A stretch of 64,000 bases of DNA from Cytophagales bacterium (GTDB lineage: Bacteria > Bacteroidota > Bacteroidia > Cytophagales > Cyclobacteriaceae), in contig JAWPMT010000005.1 in the NCBI GenBank assembly GCA_033344775.1, positions 1,967,501 through 2,031,500 of the forward strand. The letters are read 5' to 3'. The notes beneath the pieces are model-generated. The model saw only the letters and a list, made by a program, of their open reading frames with translations, did no database searches and had not been told where the DNA came from. This document shows positions 24,674-33,307 of the stretch, piece by piece. Both the position numbers and the translations under genes were made by a program. Within the stretch, counting starts at the first letter, position 1, and each line of letters starts with the position of its first letter.

Positions 24674-25939
24674 ATGCGCCGAAGCATTTTGCTATTCTCT
24701 GTACTTTTTCCACTATTCGCTGCGAAAGCCCAATTCCAAATGGACCTGGAATTCCGGCCCAGATCTGAGTATCGGGATGGTTACACAACATTAAGTGAAC
24801 AAAATGAACAGGGCGTATTCTTAACCACCCAACGCACAAGACTCAACATATCCTTCAATGACCAGAAAATAACATCGTCTTTCATTTCCTTTCAGGATAT
24901 CCGAACCTGGGGCCAACAAGGATTAAATACGCGGGAATCGACCATCAATTTGTATCAGGCATGGATAAAATTGAACCTTGCAGATCGACTCACCATTAAG
25001 ATTGGAAGACAGGAGTTCGAATACGATGACTTAAAGATCCTGAGCAACAGCACCTGGAGATTGCCCGCTAGATCCCATGACGCAGGCCTATTGGAATGGA
25101 AAAGTACGGATTCAACCTTGACTGTCCATTTGGCCGGCGCGGTAAATAATGAAAGAGAAGTACTGTTTCAGGACCTTTATGAAGTAAATGGAACCTATAA
25201 AAATATGGGAATGCTTTGGTTGAATAAGCACTTTAAGTCCACAGAACTCTCGATGCTTTTTCTAGACCTTGGCCAACAGTTGGCCGACACGTCGATCAAT
25301 CGCTTCAGGACTATTGGCATATATGGTGTTCAAAAAATTGGCAAAATGAAGCTCACAGGAAGTTACTATATCCAGCGAGGGCGAAACCAATCCGACCTCA
25401 AAGTTGCTGCTCACATGGCTTCATTGAATTTAAACATTCCCATTTCCACAGGTTTTAGTATCACCCCAGGCTTTGACCTTTTGTCCGGCACAAGCGCCGA
25501 AAACCTACAGGACCCTTCCTATCTTGAAACCAACACCTTCATACCTCTTTATGCCAGACGTCACCGGTACTTTGGCGTACAAGACATGTTTTATGCAGCA
25601 GGATTCAACGTACCCGGGGGATTGGAAGACTATTTTGTCAAGTTTTCTTATCAGGCATCAAAAAAGTGGCGCACCAGACTCCAATTACACTCTTTTTCCA
25701 CACAAGAAAGTATTGGGGACTTAGAGAACGGAACGATTCTTAATGACAAACACTTAGGCTATGAAGCAGATTTTTTTCTTGATTACACACCCTACAAGTC
25801 TTTAAATATTGGCCTGGGGTACGCGCATTTCTTTGCTAGTGAGAGTATGCGAGCACTGAAACAACGAGGATCAGCGGATGAAATCGCTCATTTCGCTTAT
25901 CTACAGCTCAACTACACACCGGTACTATTTAAAAACTAG
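24674..25939 (+). CDS. Alginate-export-type outer-membrane porin
   Basis: 421 residues with a signal peptide (RRSILLFSVLFPLFAAKAQ). The rest is a beta-barrel pattern of alternating aromatic strands, typical of the alginate_exp family: MDLEFRPRSEYRDGY near the start, IKIGRQEFEYDDLKILSN around 115-135, and AGFNVPGGLEDYFVKFSY further on. In Bacteroidota such porins pass small charged or sugar-like solutes and are not tied to alginate secretion. It is divergent from the chemoreceptor, with 256 bases between the starts, and its stop lies 4 bases from the convergent acylase stop. Confidence 0.85.
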   Translation: MRRSILLFSVLFPLFAAKAQFQMDLEFRPRSEYRDGYTTLSEQNEQGVFLTTQRTRLNISFNDQKITSSFISFQDIRTWGQQGLNTRESTINLYQAWIKLNLADRLTIKIGRQEFEYDDLKILSNSTWRLPARSHDAGLLEWKSTDSTLTVHLAGAVNNEREVLFQDLYEVNGTYKNMGMLWLNKHFKSTELSMLFLDLGQQLADTSINRFRTIGIYGVQKIGKMKLTGSYYIQRGRNQSDLKVAAHMASLNLNIPISTGFSITPGFDLLSGTSAENLQDPSYLETNTFIPLYARRHRYFGVQDMFYAAGFNVPGGLEDYFVKFSYQASKKWRTRLQLHSFSTQESIGDLENGTILNDKHLGYEADFFLDYTPYKSLNIGLGYAHFFASESMRALKQRGSADEIAHFAYLQLNYTPVLFKN

Positions 25940-25943
25940 GGAA

Positions 25944-28331
25944 TCACTCCGGCACCAACCTCACCTTCTGTTGTGCATTGGCCTCTACTTTTTCCCGGCT
26001 AAAATGGACTGGGAAGAATTCGTCGGCGGCCCACTTTTTGTAGAGGTTTTTGTAGTAAGGACTATTTGGATCTCCGGACTGTCCAGGAGAATTCATTCCC
26101 ACTGATGCATCCCAATCATTTACATCCACAATGATCCGGAAGGTAGCGCCATGGGTTTGGTTGAAGTTACTTCCGGTGGCACCAGGTGTGTATTGATTTC
26201 CGCCGCGCTCAATGATATCAGTATTTAGTTGCTTTTGCAATGCAGTATTTACTACGGTTCCCAGCGGGTGTCGGATGGTCACATGTTTGAAAGAAGCATC
26301 CCCGTATCGCCATTGACGCATATCTTCTCCTTGCTGCTGCATCAACCAGTTTACTGCATGCTCGAAGGTATTGGCTAAATATTCATCTCTCCTGTCAGCG
26401 ATGAAACTGTTAGGATCAAAAATCCAACTCAGTATCCGTGAAAACTGTATGGCAGGTATGTGCTGTTGAACCTCATCATTGGGAAAATAGTGATAGAAAT
26501 TCTCTCTCAATTCATTTTCCCAGGCTACATAAATGGCTGCTTCGGCTGATGCAGGATCTAAGCGAAAATCCCAATCGGACAACATTAATTGCGCGTCTTC
26601 TACTTCGCCAGGCGCTACTTCCAGATCAAACAAGAGTGGCAGCAACTGACGAGCCGGAAGGGACAAATAATCGGTTTGTAAAGCCTTCATGTCTTCCATG
26701 GTGAGTTTTTTCCCGCCTTCCAACACTTCCGCAATACGATCCCCGCGAAAAGGGTCAGCCCATTGGAACCCGATTGCATCCCACTCGTCATAGCTCTCTG
26801 GAGTTACATTTTCATTGGCTGTAGCGAAATAGCCGGAAGGAGGATTGTAGACATTGGGTTTCTGAACAATTGGCAAATAGTCGTCCCATTCGTAGCGACC
26901 ATCACCTGGCACAGGCACCATGCCACTGAAATTTCTTCGGATCGGAGCGATTCCTACGGCTTGCCAGCCAATATTTCCAGACTGATCCGCCCAGATCATG
27001 TTCTCACCCGGAATGTGCGAGTAGTTGCAGGCAGTTCGGAATTCTTCCCAGGTTTTCGCCTGATCCATTCGCAAAGAGGCAAGATACGGAGAACCTCCAG
27101 GCTCCATCCATGCACACTTCACTGCATAAGCTTTAAAATTGGCAGAATCAATATAGGTCACCGGGCCATGATGGGTGTACCAGAGGTCAACTTCATGATC
27201 CCCATCGCCTTTGACTGGAATCCTTTCTGTGATCACAGTCATTTCCTTCCAGGCATCTTGAAACCTGTATTGCTGAAGGTTCTCAGGGTTCAAATCATAA
27301 ACATAAAGGTCTTCTCCGTCCGTACGGAATACCGTCAACCCCCAGGCGCCATGATCATTGTGCCCGATCGAAATACCGGGAATTTCCGGCTCACCCCCAC
27401 CAATCACATTCCAACCCGGAGCATTCAAATGTGCCCAATACCTCAAAGAAGGAACAGCTAATCTTCGATGTGGGTCATTCGCCATATAAGCATGCCCATT
27501 AGCAGCAAGTTCGGGACGGGTCACCCAATTGTTGCTTCCTATCCAGAGATCCTGTGATTCAAACTCCTGTGGGAAATTCATGCCAATTGATTGCTCGGTT
27601 AATTCTGTTCTGTAATCCGGCAAAATATCTTCTGGCTGAAAGTTTACACTGGTTCGATAAGCATTGTACAGTTCCAATATCTCTGGCTTCAGCAGACTAC
27701 CATCTATCGCTGGATCAAGAGCTAGTTTTGGATCTTTCGGATGGAACCAACTGTATTTTTTTACCTGCTCTGCTCCGAGATTCGCTACAGCAATTCCAGT
27801 TGCTAGCTCTGTGCCAATATTCCCTAGAAGTCCCTGATGTCTGGAGATCACCACTTCTGGTGTCCACTTTTGTGGAAGGATGCCTAATGCCTTAAAAGTG
27901 ACGGGCAGCAATTCCAGGTTTTGTAATACCTCGTCGATGTAGGCATTTACTCCGGCTGTGTATTGGGTAATGATCTCTACGCCATCTTCATGGTAGTAGT
28001 TCATTTCTTCGGTCATGTCCCCTCGAAACTTAAACAGTCGAGTACCGATATCTCTTTTCAATTCGCTTTCCCCTAATATTTCTGCTACGGTCCCGGTCGC
28101 TTGTCTTCTCCATATCTCAAATTGAAACAAACGATCCTTCGCGGCCAGGTAGCCTTGAGCAAAAAACAGGTCATTCTGGTTTTGCGCATAAATGTGATTG
28201 ATCCCGGATTCATCACGGATCACTTCCACAGATTCGGTTAAGCCTTGAATCTTAATTTCGACTGCCTGTTCTTTTTGCTGAATACAGGATATCAAAAAGA
28301 GCAAAAGAAACACTTGAAATAAATACTTCAT
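25944..28331 (-). CDS. Penicillin acylase family lipoprotein (Ntn-hydrolase)
   Basis: 795 residues with a lipoprotein signal (LFLLLFLISC-like, Cys16). The small-chain region comes first (ESGINHIYAQNQNDLFFAQG, then RLFQFEIWRRQATG). The self-cleavage site follows at Gly265-Ser266 in LWIGSNNWV, whose Ser becomes the N-terminal nucleophile. The large subunit carries the usual segments (MANDPHR, PGISIGHNDHGAWGLT, HHGPV). The enzymes hydrolyse amide bonds of acylated substrates such as N-acyl-homoserine lactones or N-acyl amino acids; the substrate here is unknown. It lies 3 bases after the M20-type peptidase gene, so the two form an operon, and a decayed copy of its 3' end sits at 22067. Confidence 0.93.
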   Translation of the reverse strand: MKYLFQVFLLLFLISCIQQKEQAVEIKIQGLTESVEVIRDESGINHIYAQNQNDLFFAQGYLAAKDRLFQFEIWRRQATGTVAEILGESELKRDIGTRLFKFRGDMTEEMNYYHEDGVEIITQYTAGVNAYIDEVLQNLELLPVTFKALGILPQKWTPEVVISRHQGLLGNIGTELATGIAVANLGAEQVKKYSWFHPKDPKLALDPAIDGSLLKPEILELYNAYRTSVNFQPEDILPDYRTELTEQSIGMNFPQEFESQDLWIGSNNWVTRPELAANGHAYMANDPHRRLAVPSLRYWAHLNAPGWNVIGGGEPEIPGISIGHNDHGAWGLTVFRTDGEDLYVYDLNPENLQQYRFQDAWKEMTVITERIPVKGDGDHEVDLWYTHHGPVTYIDSANFKAYAVKCAWMEPGGSPYLASLRMDQAKTWEEFRTACNYSHIPGENMIWADQSGNIGWQAVGIAPIRRNFSGMVPVPGDGRYEWDDYLPIVQKPNVYNPPSGYFATANENVTPESYDEWDAIGFQWADPFRGDRIAEVLEGGKKLTMEDMKALQTDYLSLPARQLLPLLFDLEVAPGEVEDAQLMLSDWDFRLDPASAEAAIYVAWENELRENFYHYFPNDEVQQHIPAIQFSRILSWIFDPNSFIADRRDEYLANTFEHAVNWLMQQQGEDMRQWRYGDASFKHVTIRHPLGTVVNTALQKQLNTDIIERGGNQYTPGATGSNFNQTHGATFRIIVDVNDWDASVGMNSPGQSGDPNSPYYKNLYKKWAADEFFPVHFSREKVEANAQQKVRLVPE

Positions 28332-28334
28332 GGT

Positions 28335-29846
28335 TTAGAGCTTTTCAGTTAGAATGGCGATCATGGTTTTAATGCCTTCTCGATAATTCCCCAACCTTAG
28401 GTTTTCATTTGGGCTATGTTGATTGTTATCCCTGTTCACCGTCGGAACAGTAACCGCAGGAATATCTAAAGTGGTCACGAAAGGCGAAATCGGAATAGAA
28501 CCCCCACTCATGCGTATCATGATCGGTTCCTGACCAAATGCATTGTTGAGTGCACTCCTCAGCCATAAACCGACCTCCGAATCAAAGTCAGTACGAAAGG
28601 ATTGATAAGACACCTCCGACGTAAAGGTCGCGATTTTGGGATACGACATTCGTTCTTGTTTGACCGGCAATCGATCAATGACATGATATCCCTGATCCTC
28701 AATATGCTCACGAATTAACCGAATCAATCGATCGGGATCTGATTCCAGCACCAGCCTTACATCAATTTCTGCTCGGGCTGAACCTGGAATGATGGTCCTC
28801 ACTTTTTCATTGATCCAGCCAGATTGCATGCCTCTGATATTAAGTGATGGGTACTGAATGGACTCCTGATAGTATCCCCCAACCTGATCTGTTTGTGCAA
28901 TCTGTAACCGCAACTTGATACCACGCTCATCGTCAGGGACTCGTTTCAAGATCCGTTCTACCTCCGGCGTTATTTCGATCCCATCATAAAATCCTGGAAT
29001 GGTCACCCGACCCTCGTCATCTTTCATTGAAGCCAACAATTTGCTTAAGCGCAAAGCAGGGTTAGGGGCATAATTCCCAAAATGTCCACTATGCTGAGGT
29101 ACAATCGGACCATAGGTTGTCAGCTGAATCGTGGCAATTCCTCTTGCTCCGAATGTGAGTGTAGGTTGGTTGGTAATGTGTCTGGGCCCATCAAAAATGA
29201 TCAACATGTCTGCACTCAGTAGATCTGAATTATCGATGACCGCTTGTGGCAACCGAGGCGAACCAAGCTCTTCCTCAAAGTCCATGATCACTTTGATGTT
29301 GAAATTCGGTTCTTTTTCAAGATCGCGAACCGCATCTAAAGCCGCTAAAAACATGGCAACTGGTCCCTTGGCATCACTCGCAGACCGAGCAAAAATCCGC
29401 CAATCATCATCATACAGGCTGATTGATTGAATGGGTAAGGTCTCCCAATTGCCATCGTCATCTTTGCGTTTCAGCGTGGGTTCATATGGGTTAGACTGAT
29501 TCCACCATCGCCCATCTACAGGCTGACCGTCAATTTGGAGGTAGATCAATACCGTTTTCTCTGCACCTACATGCCTGCGTTCCGCCAGCAATAATGGAAC
29601 TGTTTCTGTGTCTATTCTTGTCGTTCCAAAATTCCGCTTACGAAATTCATTTTCACACCAGATCACATTCTTCTCGATGTGTTCGGGATAATTCGCATCG
29701 TTGGGAATGCTCAGCAACTCCAGCAAAATAGGAAAGGATCGTCTCGCATAACTCGCACTGATTGAATCCAGTTCAGCATTTTGGCCTTGAACGTCGAATA
29801 ATAATGCGGTGAAAAGCAGGCAAGACAGGGCGTAAGGTCGCTTCAT
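28335..29846 (-). CDS. Exported M20-family peptidase-like protein
   Basis: 503 residues with a signal peptide (MKRPYALSCLLFTALLFDVQ, cleavage near GQ). The M20 layout is visible: ARSASDAKGPVAMFL near 155-170 (metal Asp), DFEEELGSPRL near 190-200 (catalytic and metal Glu), a lid/dimerisation domain around 230-390, and HSPNENLRLGNYREG near the end (metal His). At the first metal position, where relatives have HxD (as in YGHYDVQPVD), this protein has LQIDGQPVD, so the His is Gln. Either metal binding differs or the enzyme is specialised. It is the first gene of a two-gene operon with the acylase; together they may release and split N-acylated dipeptides. Confidence 0.88.
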   Translation of the reverse strand: MKRPYALSCLLFTALLFDVQGQNAELDSISASYARRSFPILLELLSIPNDANYPEHIEKNVIWCENEFRKRNFGTTRIDTETVPLLLAERRHVGAEKTVLIYLQIDGQPVDGRWWNQSNPYEPTLKRKDDDGNWETLPIQSISLYDDDWRIFARSASDAKGPVAMFLAALDAVRDLEKEPNFNIKVIMDFEEELGSPRLPQAVIDNSDLLSADMLIIFDGPRHITNQPTLTFGARGIATIQLTTYGPIVPQHSGHFGNYAPNPALRLSKLLASMKDDEGRVTIPGFYDGIEITPEVERILKRVPDDERGIKLRLQIAQTDQVGGYYQESIQYPSLNIRGMQSGWINEKVRTIIPGSARAEIDVRLVLESDPDRLIRLIREHIEDQGYHVIDRLPVKQERMSYPKIATFTSEVSYQSFRTDFDSEVGLWLRSALNNAFGQEPIMIRMSGGSIPISPFVTTLDIPAVTVPTVNRDNNQHSPNENLRLGNYREGIKTMIAILTEKL

Positions 29847-29917
29847 TAGATCTAGGTTAAGCCGGGGAGTTATAAAGCTAATGATTTATTTCCCGACCTT
29901 TGAGAAAAGGACCTGGA

Positions 29918-30361
29918 ATGAAAAAGCTAGAAGGTGATCTGATCAAACTGGGAAAAGCTGGCACATTTGACGTAATTGTGCATGGATGCAATTGTTTTTG
30001 CACAATGGGCGCTGGAATTGCCAAAGGAATCAAGGCTGAATTCCCCGAGGCATTTGAAGCAGACAAACAAACCAAATCGGGAGACCATAGCAAACTAGGC
30101 ACGATCAGCTATGCTAAATCCAACCACCTGATCGTCGTGAATGCATACACACAATTTCACTGGAGGGGAAATGGCCCACTTGCGGATTACGAAGCCATTC
30201 GTCGGGCATTTCGCAGCGTCAAAGCTTCCTTCTCAGGAAAGCTCATCGGCTACCCGGCCATTGGAGCAGGGCTGGCCGGAGGTGATTGGGCAGTGATCTC
30301 AGCAATAATTGAGGAAGAACTTCAAGGTGAAGATCACACTTACGTTGTTTTTAAACCTTAG
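29918..30361 (+). CDS. Macrodomain protein (ADP-ribose-binding / phosphatase type)
   Basis: 147 residues from the ATG at 29918; a TTG at 29900 would add six residues and is unlikely. A single macrodomain is present: EGDLIKLGKAGTFDVIVHGC (ligand-binding Asp and Asn region, HGCNCF), GAGIAKGIKAEFPEAFEAD, and the glycine-rich IGAGLAGGDW with the following helix. Members of this subgroup remove or bind ADP-ribose and ADP-ribose-1''-phosphate. It is divergent from the peptidase gene, and its stop directly abuts the convergent DUF1648 gene. Confidence 0.9.
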   Translation: MKKLEGDLIKLGKAGTFDVIVHGCNCFCTMGAGIAKGIKAEFPEAFEADKQTKSGDHSKLGTISYAKSNHLIVVNAYTQFHWRGNGPLADYEAIRRAFRSVKASFSGKLIGYPAIGAGLAGGDWAVISAIIEEELQGEDHTYVVFKP

Positions 30362-30859
30362 CTAATTCCGACTTTTCCAAATGAAGTAGACAATCGGACC
30401 GAATATGCTGATGAGAAAAACGGGCAAGAAATAAGCTCCTAAATCTCCTTGTCCCTGCATGGATGAATCAATCACGCGCCACTCCATAAAGGCAAACGAA
30501 AGTGTCATGACCATATTCATCCAACGCATGAGCGAAGTACCATTTCGGTATTGCTTTTCTGCATTTTCCTCAGTGATCTCTACCGGGTAATTAAATATAT
30601 GTGGTGCACGATTAAGCGCGTACAACCCGATGAACATGACCGTCCCTATAATTGGCAACATCAACAAAGTACCCTTGGATCCGTATCCATCTGCCACACC
30701 TTTGGCATTGAAATGAATGGGGATTGTATCTGGCAGAGAGGTGTAATGCAAAATGGGCAGTCCGATCAACAACAATACGCCAACAAATGTGGCTATTTCA
30801 ATTGCCCAATCCTGAGGTCTTTTTTCTAATTGAATTTTAGGTCGTTCCGGATATAGCAT
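30362..30859 (-). CDS. DUF1648-domain membrane protein
   Basis: 165 residues with four to five membrane segments (about 17-37, 69-90, 107-127, 142-160). The loop after the first segment carries the DUF1648 pattern LPDTIPIHFNAKGVADGYGS. Related domains occur in SdpI-like immunity proteins, but a bare DUF1648 protein has no established role. It ends one base after the macrodomain gene stop on the other strand and is divergent from the glycoside hydrolase gene. Confidence 0.8.
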   Translation of the reverse strand: MLYPERPKIQLEKRPQDWAIEIATFVGVLLLIGLPILHYTSLPDTIPIHFNAKGVADGYGSKGTLLMLPIIGTVMFIGLYALNRAPHIFNYPVEITEENAEKQYRNGTSLMRWMNMVMTLSFAFMEWRVIDSSMQGQGDLGAYFLPVFLISIFGPIVYFIWKSRN

Positions 30860-30932
30860 ACTTATAAATACGAAAGGAATGAACGCTCAGTTTCAGCGTC
30901 AGAGGCTTTCGAATTAGTTTTGGCCCAGCGAC

Positions 30933-32213
30933 ATGAAAGATCTGAAAATTACTGCACAATCGGTGCTGGAACAAAATTGGCGCGAAGGATATACCGTACC
31001 TAGCGCAAAGCTCTACCCTTTTCAATGGAACTGGGATTCTGGCTTCATCGCCTTAGGCTGGATGCATCTTGAAGAGGAAAAAGCCATGCAGGAAATGGAG
31101 TCCTTGTTTTCCGGTCAGTGGAGCAATGGCTTCCTCCCTCACATCGTATTCCATCATGCCGATAAGTTTGGTGACCAATATTTCCCTTCCGCAAAATACT
31201 GGGATAGCCGAACCTCCGAATTTGCACCGAAAAATGTGGCTACCTCCGGTATTTCACAACCTCCTGTCCACGGATATGTACTGGAGCGTATGGTCGAGAA
31301 ATTCGGCATGAAAGACCGGCTTAAAGCACTCATTGGAAAAACTCTAAAACTGCACCAATACTATTACGACTACCGTGACACGCTCAAAAACGGGTTGATA
31401 AACATCACCCACAATTGGGAAACAGGACTGGATAATGCACCATGGTGGGATGAAGCGCTACAGCGAATCTCACGAGATGAATTAGCCCATGTATTCATAG
31501 ATCGCAGAGATAAAAAAGTCGTGGAAAACAGTGCCGACACGCGCCCTAGTGATGAAGAATACAAACGGTACATTTGGCAGCTCAACGCGTTGAAAGATGT
31601 GCATTACGAATCAATCCCCGCTAACTACCCATATCAGATGGTGGAACTTACCACCAATGCCATTTTCCTCGCTTCTGGAGATTCACTGATCCGACTGGGG
31701 CGTCAATGCCGATTGGATGTGTCCTTACTAGAAAAGAAAGTCAAACAAGGAAAGGAAAGTTTTTCAAAAGTACTTTGGAATGAGGAAGGTTACTTTTCGC
31801 CCATGGACATTGTAAACGGTCAGTTAATCCCCGGCTGGGGAGCAGCTAGCTTTACGCCGCTCTTTGCACAATTGTTGAATGAGGAGCAACAGTCTATTGT
31901 ATTTAAACATCTGAAAAACATCTTGAAATATCCGGCTGTTCCTTCATTCGATCCCAAACATAGCCTTTATCATCCCATGAAATATTGGCGTGGACCAATA
32001 TGGATCAACATGAATTATCTGATCTGGCAAGGACTCAAGGCCTATGGAAAAACCGAATTGGCTAATCAACTCAAAGGTCAGGTCTTAGCACTTGTAGAAA
32101 AGTATGGTTTCATGGAATACTTCCCGGTAGATCCAAATGCTCCAACCGCGTATGGCGGTGAAAACTTCTCGTGGACTGCAAGTCTGGTGTTGGATATGCT
32201 GGAATCCGATTGA
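30933..32213 (+). CDS. MGH-type glycoside hydrolase (GH63-like, alpha/alpha toroid)
   Basis: 426 residues, cytoplasmic (no signal peptide). The family hallmarks are YPFQWNWDSGFIALGW near 25-40, the general-acid region NWETGLDNAPWWDEAL near 155-170 (Asp), and the base region AYGGENFSWTASLVLDM near the end (Glu). Enzymes of this group hydrolyse mannosylglycerate or glucosylglycerate and related alpha-linked glycosides. A compatible-solute or oligosaccharide substrate is plausible but not shown. It stands alone between the DUF1648 gene and a convergent outer-membrane-protein gene. Confidence 0.85.
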   Translation: MKDLKITAQSVLEQNWREGYTVPSAKLYPFQWNWDSGFIALGWMHLEEEKAMQEMESLFSGQWSNGFLPHIVFHHADKFGDQYFPSAKYWDSRTSEFAPKNVATSGISQPPVHGYVLERMVEKFGMKDRLKALIGKTLKLHQYYYDYRDTLKNGLINITHNWETGLDNAPWWDEALQRISRDELAHVFIDRRDKKVVENSADTRPSDEEYKRYIWQLNALKDVHYESIPANYPYQMVELTTNAIFLASGDSLIRLGRQCRLDVSLLEKKVKQGKESFSKVLWNEEGYFSPMDIVNGQLIPGWGAASFTPLFAQLLNEEQQSIVFKHLKNILKYPAVPSFDPKHSLYHPMKYWRGPIWINMNYLIWQGLKAYGKTELANQLKGQVLALVEKYGFMEYFPVDPNAPTAYGGENFSWTASLVLDMLESD

Positions 32214-32216
32214 TAG

Positions 32217-32882
32217 TCAGAAACCAACTAACAACCCAAATCGATAGCCAACATAATGGGTCAATGATTTGAATTTACCTGCGTCTAAAGGTGCTGGTGT
32301 ATCCACCGCATCCATGTCTCGATAGACTGCATTGGAACCGGAGTGGACATTTACACCTGCATCGAAATTGAACTCATTGCGTTCCCCTGTAAATATTTTG
32401 CCGATATTCAAAGTAACTCCGCCGCCCAGTCCAGTATTGAAGGCGGTTCCATGAAATTCAAATTCATCTCCGAATTCTGAATTTTCTGTCAATGCGATGG
32501 TCGAACTGAAAAAGGTGGTCATTCCGATGCGTCCTTCTCCATAAGTTCTGATGGCTTCATTTTGAAATAAGGTATACTGCACCAGTCCGTGCACCGTCCA
32601 AAAGCAATCTTCTTCGTCTACCTCAATCTGGGTGCCTGAAGGTAAGGTTACATCATATTGATCCTGAGAATACATCGCAACACCGATCTCCCCTCCATAA
32701 GACCATCTTCCATTATCGGACATCCTAATTCCTCGCAGGCTTAACCCTCCCGCTACGCCATCCACATTCGTATTGAATTCACCTACAGGATCGTAAACCT
32801 TAACATCAATACCGAAATTCCATTGAGCAGCAGCTGAAAAACTGACCAAGAACGAGACAATTGTTATTACTAAAGCCTTCAT
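32217..32882 (-). CDS. Putative outer-membrane beta-barrel protein
   Basis: 221 residues with a signal peptide (LVITIVSFLVSFSAAAQ). The rest alternates in beta-strand fashion with many Gly and aromatic residues (WSYGGEIGVAMYSQDQYDV, GLGGGVTLNIG). It ends in YVGYRFGLLVGF with a terminal Phe, the outer-membrane insertion signature. No family name is certain. It is convergent with the glycoside hydrolase gene, with 3 bases between stops. Confidence 0.7.
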   Translation of the reverse strand: MKALVITIVSFLVSFSAAAQWNFGIDVKVYDPVGEFNTNVDGVAGGLSLRGIRMSDNGRWSYGGEIGVAMYSQDQYDVTLPSGTQIEVDEEDCFWTVHGLVQYTLFQNEAIRTYGEGRIGMTTFFSSTIALTENSEFGDEFEFHGTAFNTGLGGGVTLNIGKIFTGERNEFNFDAGVNVHSGSNAVYRDMDAVDTPAPLDAGKFKSLTHYVGYRFGLLVGF

Positions 32883-33091
32883 GTCAATAGTGTTTTTATA
32901 AATATACGGAATATCGGGTTAATTGATTTTCGTTATAAGCTATAGAGGCAAAAATTTAATAGGTTATAATTCACAACTCAGACCAGTATGAGAAATAATG
33001 AAAATAAAATTCGCAACCCATAAACTTAGTAGAGACCTTATAGCGCTGAAATCCAGTAAATTCGCGGTAATAAAACTAAAATTTCAGCACT

Positions 33092-33223
33092 ATGAAAAAG
33101 TATTTAATGGCCCTTATCCTTGGTTTTGCAGTATTAACTTTGACAACCTCTTGCGAGGATAGCACAATGGATGAAATTGAAATGGAATCTACCGGTGAAT
33201 CGAAGGTAAAGCGGCCAGGTTAA
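33092..33223 (+). CDS. Small lipoprotein (43 residues)
   Basis: ATG at 33092, TAA at 33221-33223. It has a clear SPII signal, MKKYLMALILGFAVLTLTTS then Cys21, and a mature part of 23 residues that is acidic and ends basic (ESTGESKVKRPG). A strong terminator follows 18 bases later, so it is a monocistronic transcript. The next gene encodes a TPR protein with one membrane span, and an interaction between the two can be imagined but not shown. Its function is unknown. Confidence 0.7.
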   Translation: MKKYLMALILGFAVLTLTTSCEDSTMDEIEMESTGESKVKRPG

Positions 33224-33241
33224 CCAATATTTGATATAATT

Positions 33242-33265
33242 AAAGCAGGTAATCCCTGCTTTTTT
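33242..33265 (+). terminator. Terminator of the small lipoprotein gene
   Basis: AAAGCAGG (33242-33249) and CCTGCTTT (33255-33262) with a 5-base loop and T residues to 33265. Confidence 0.85.
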
Positions 33266-33307
33266 ATATCTTTCCGTTTTTTACGAGAAGAAACCAGACT
33301 ATAATAG

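Noticed and set aside
26763-27461. 232-codon frame antisense to the penicillin acylase gene
   Set aside because: It mirrors the strong acylase coding signal on the other strand and contains no recognisable motif.
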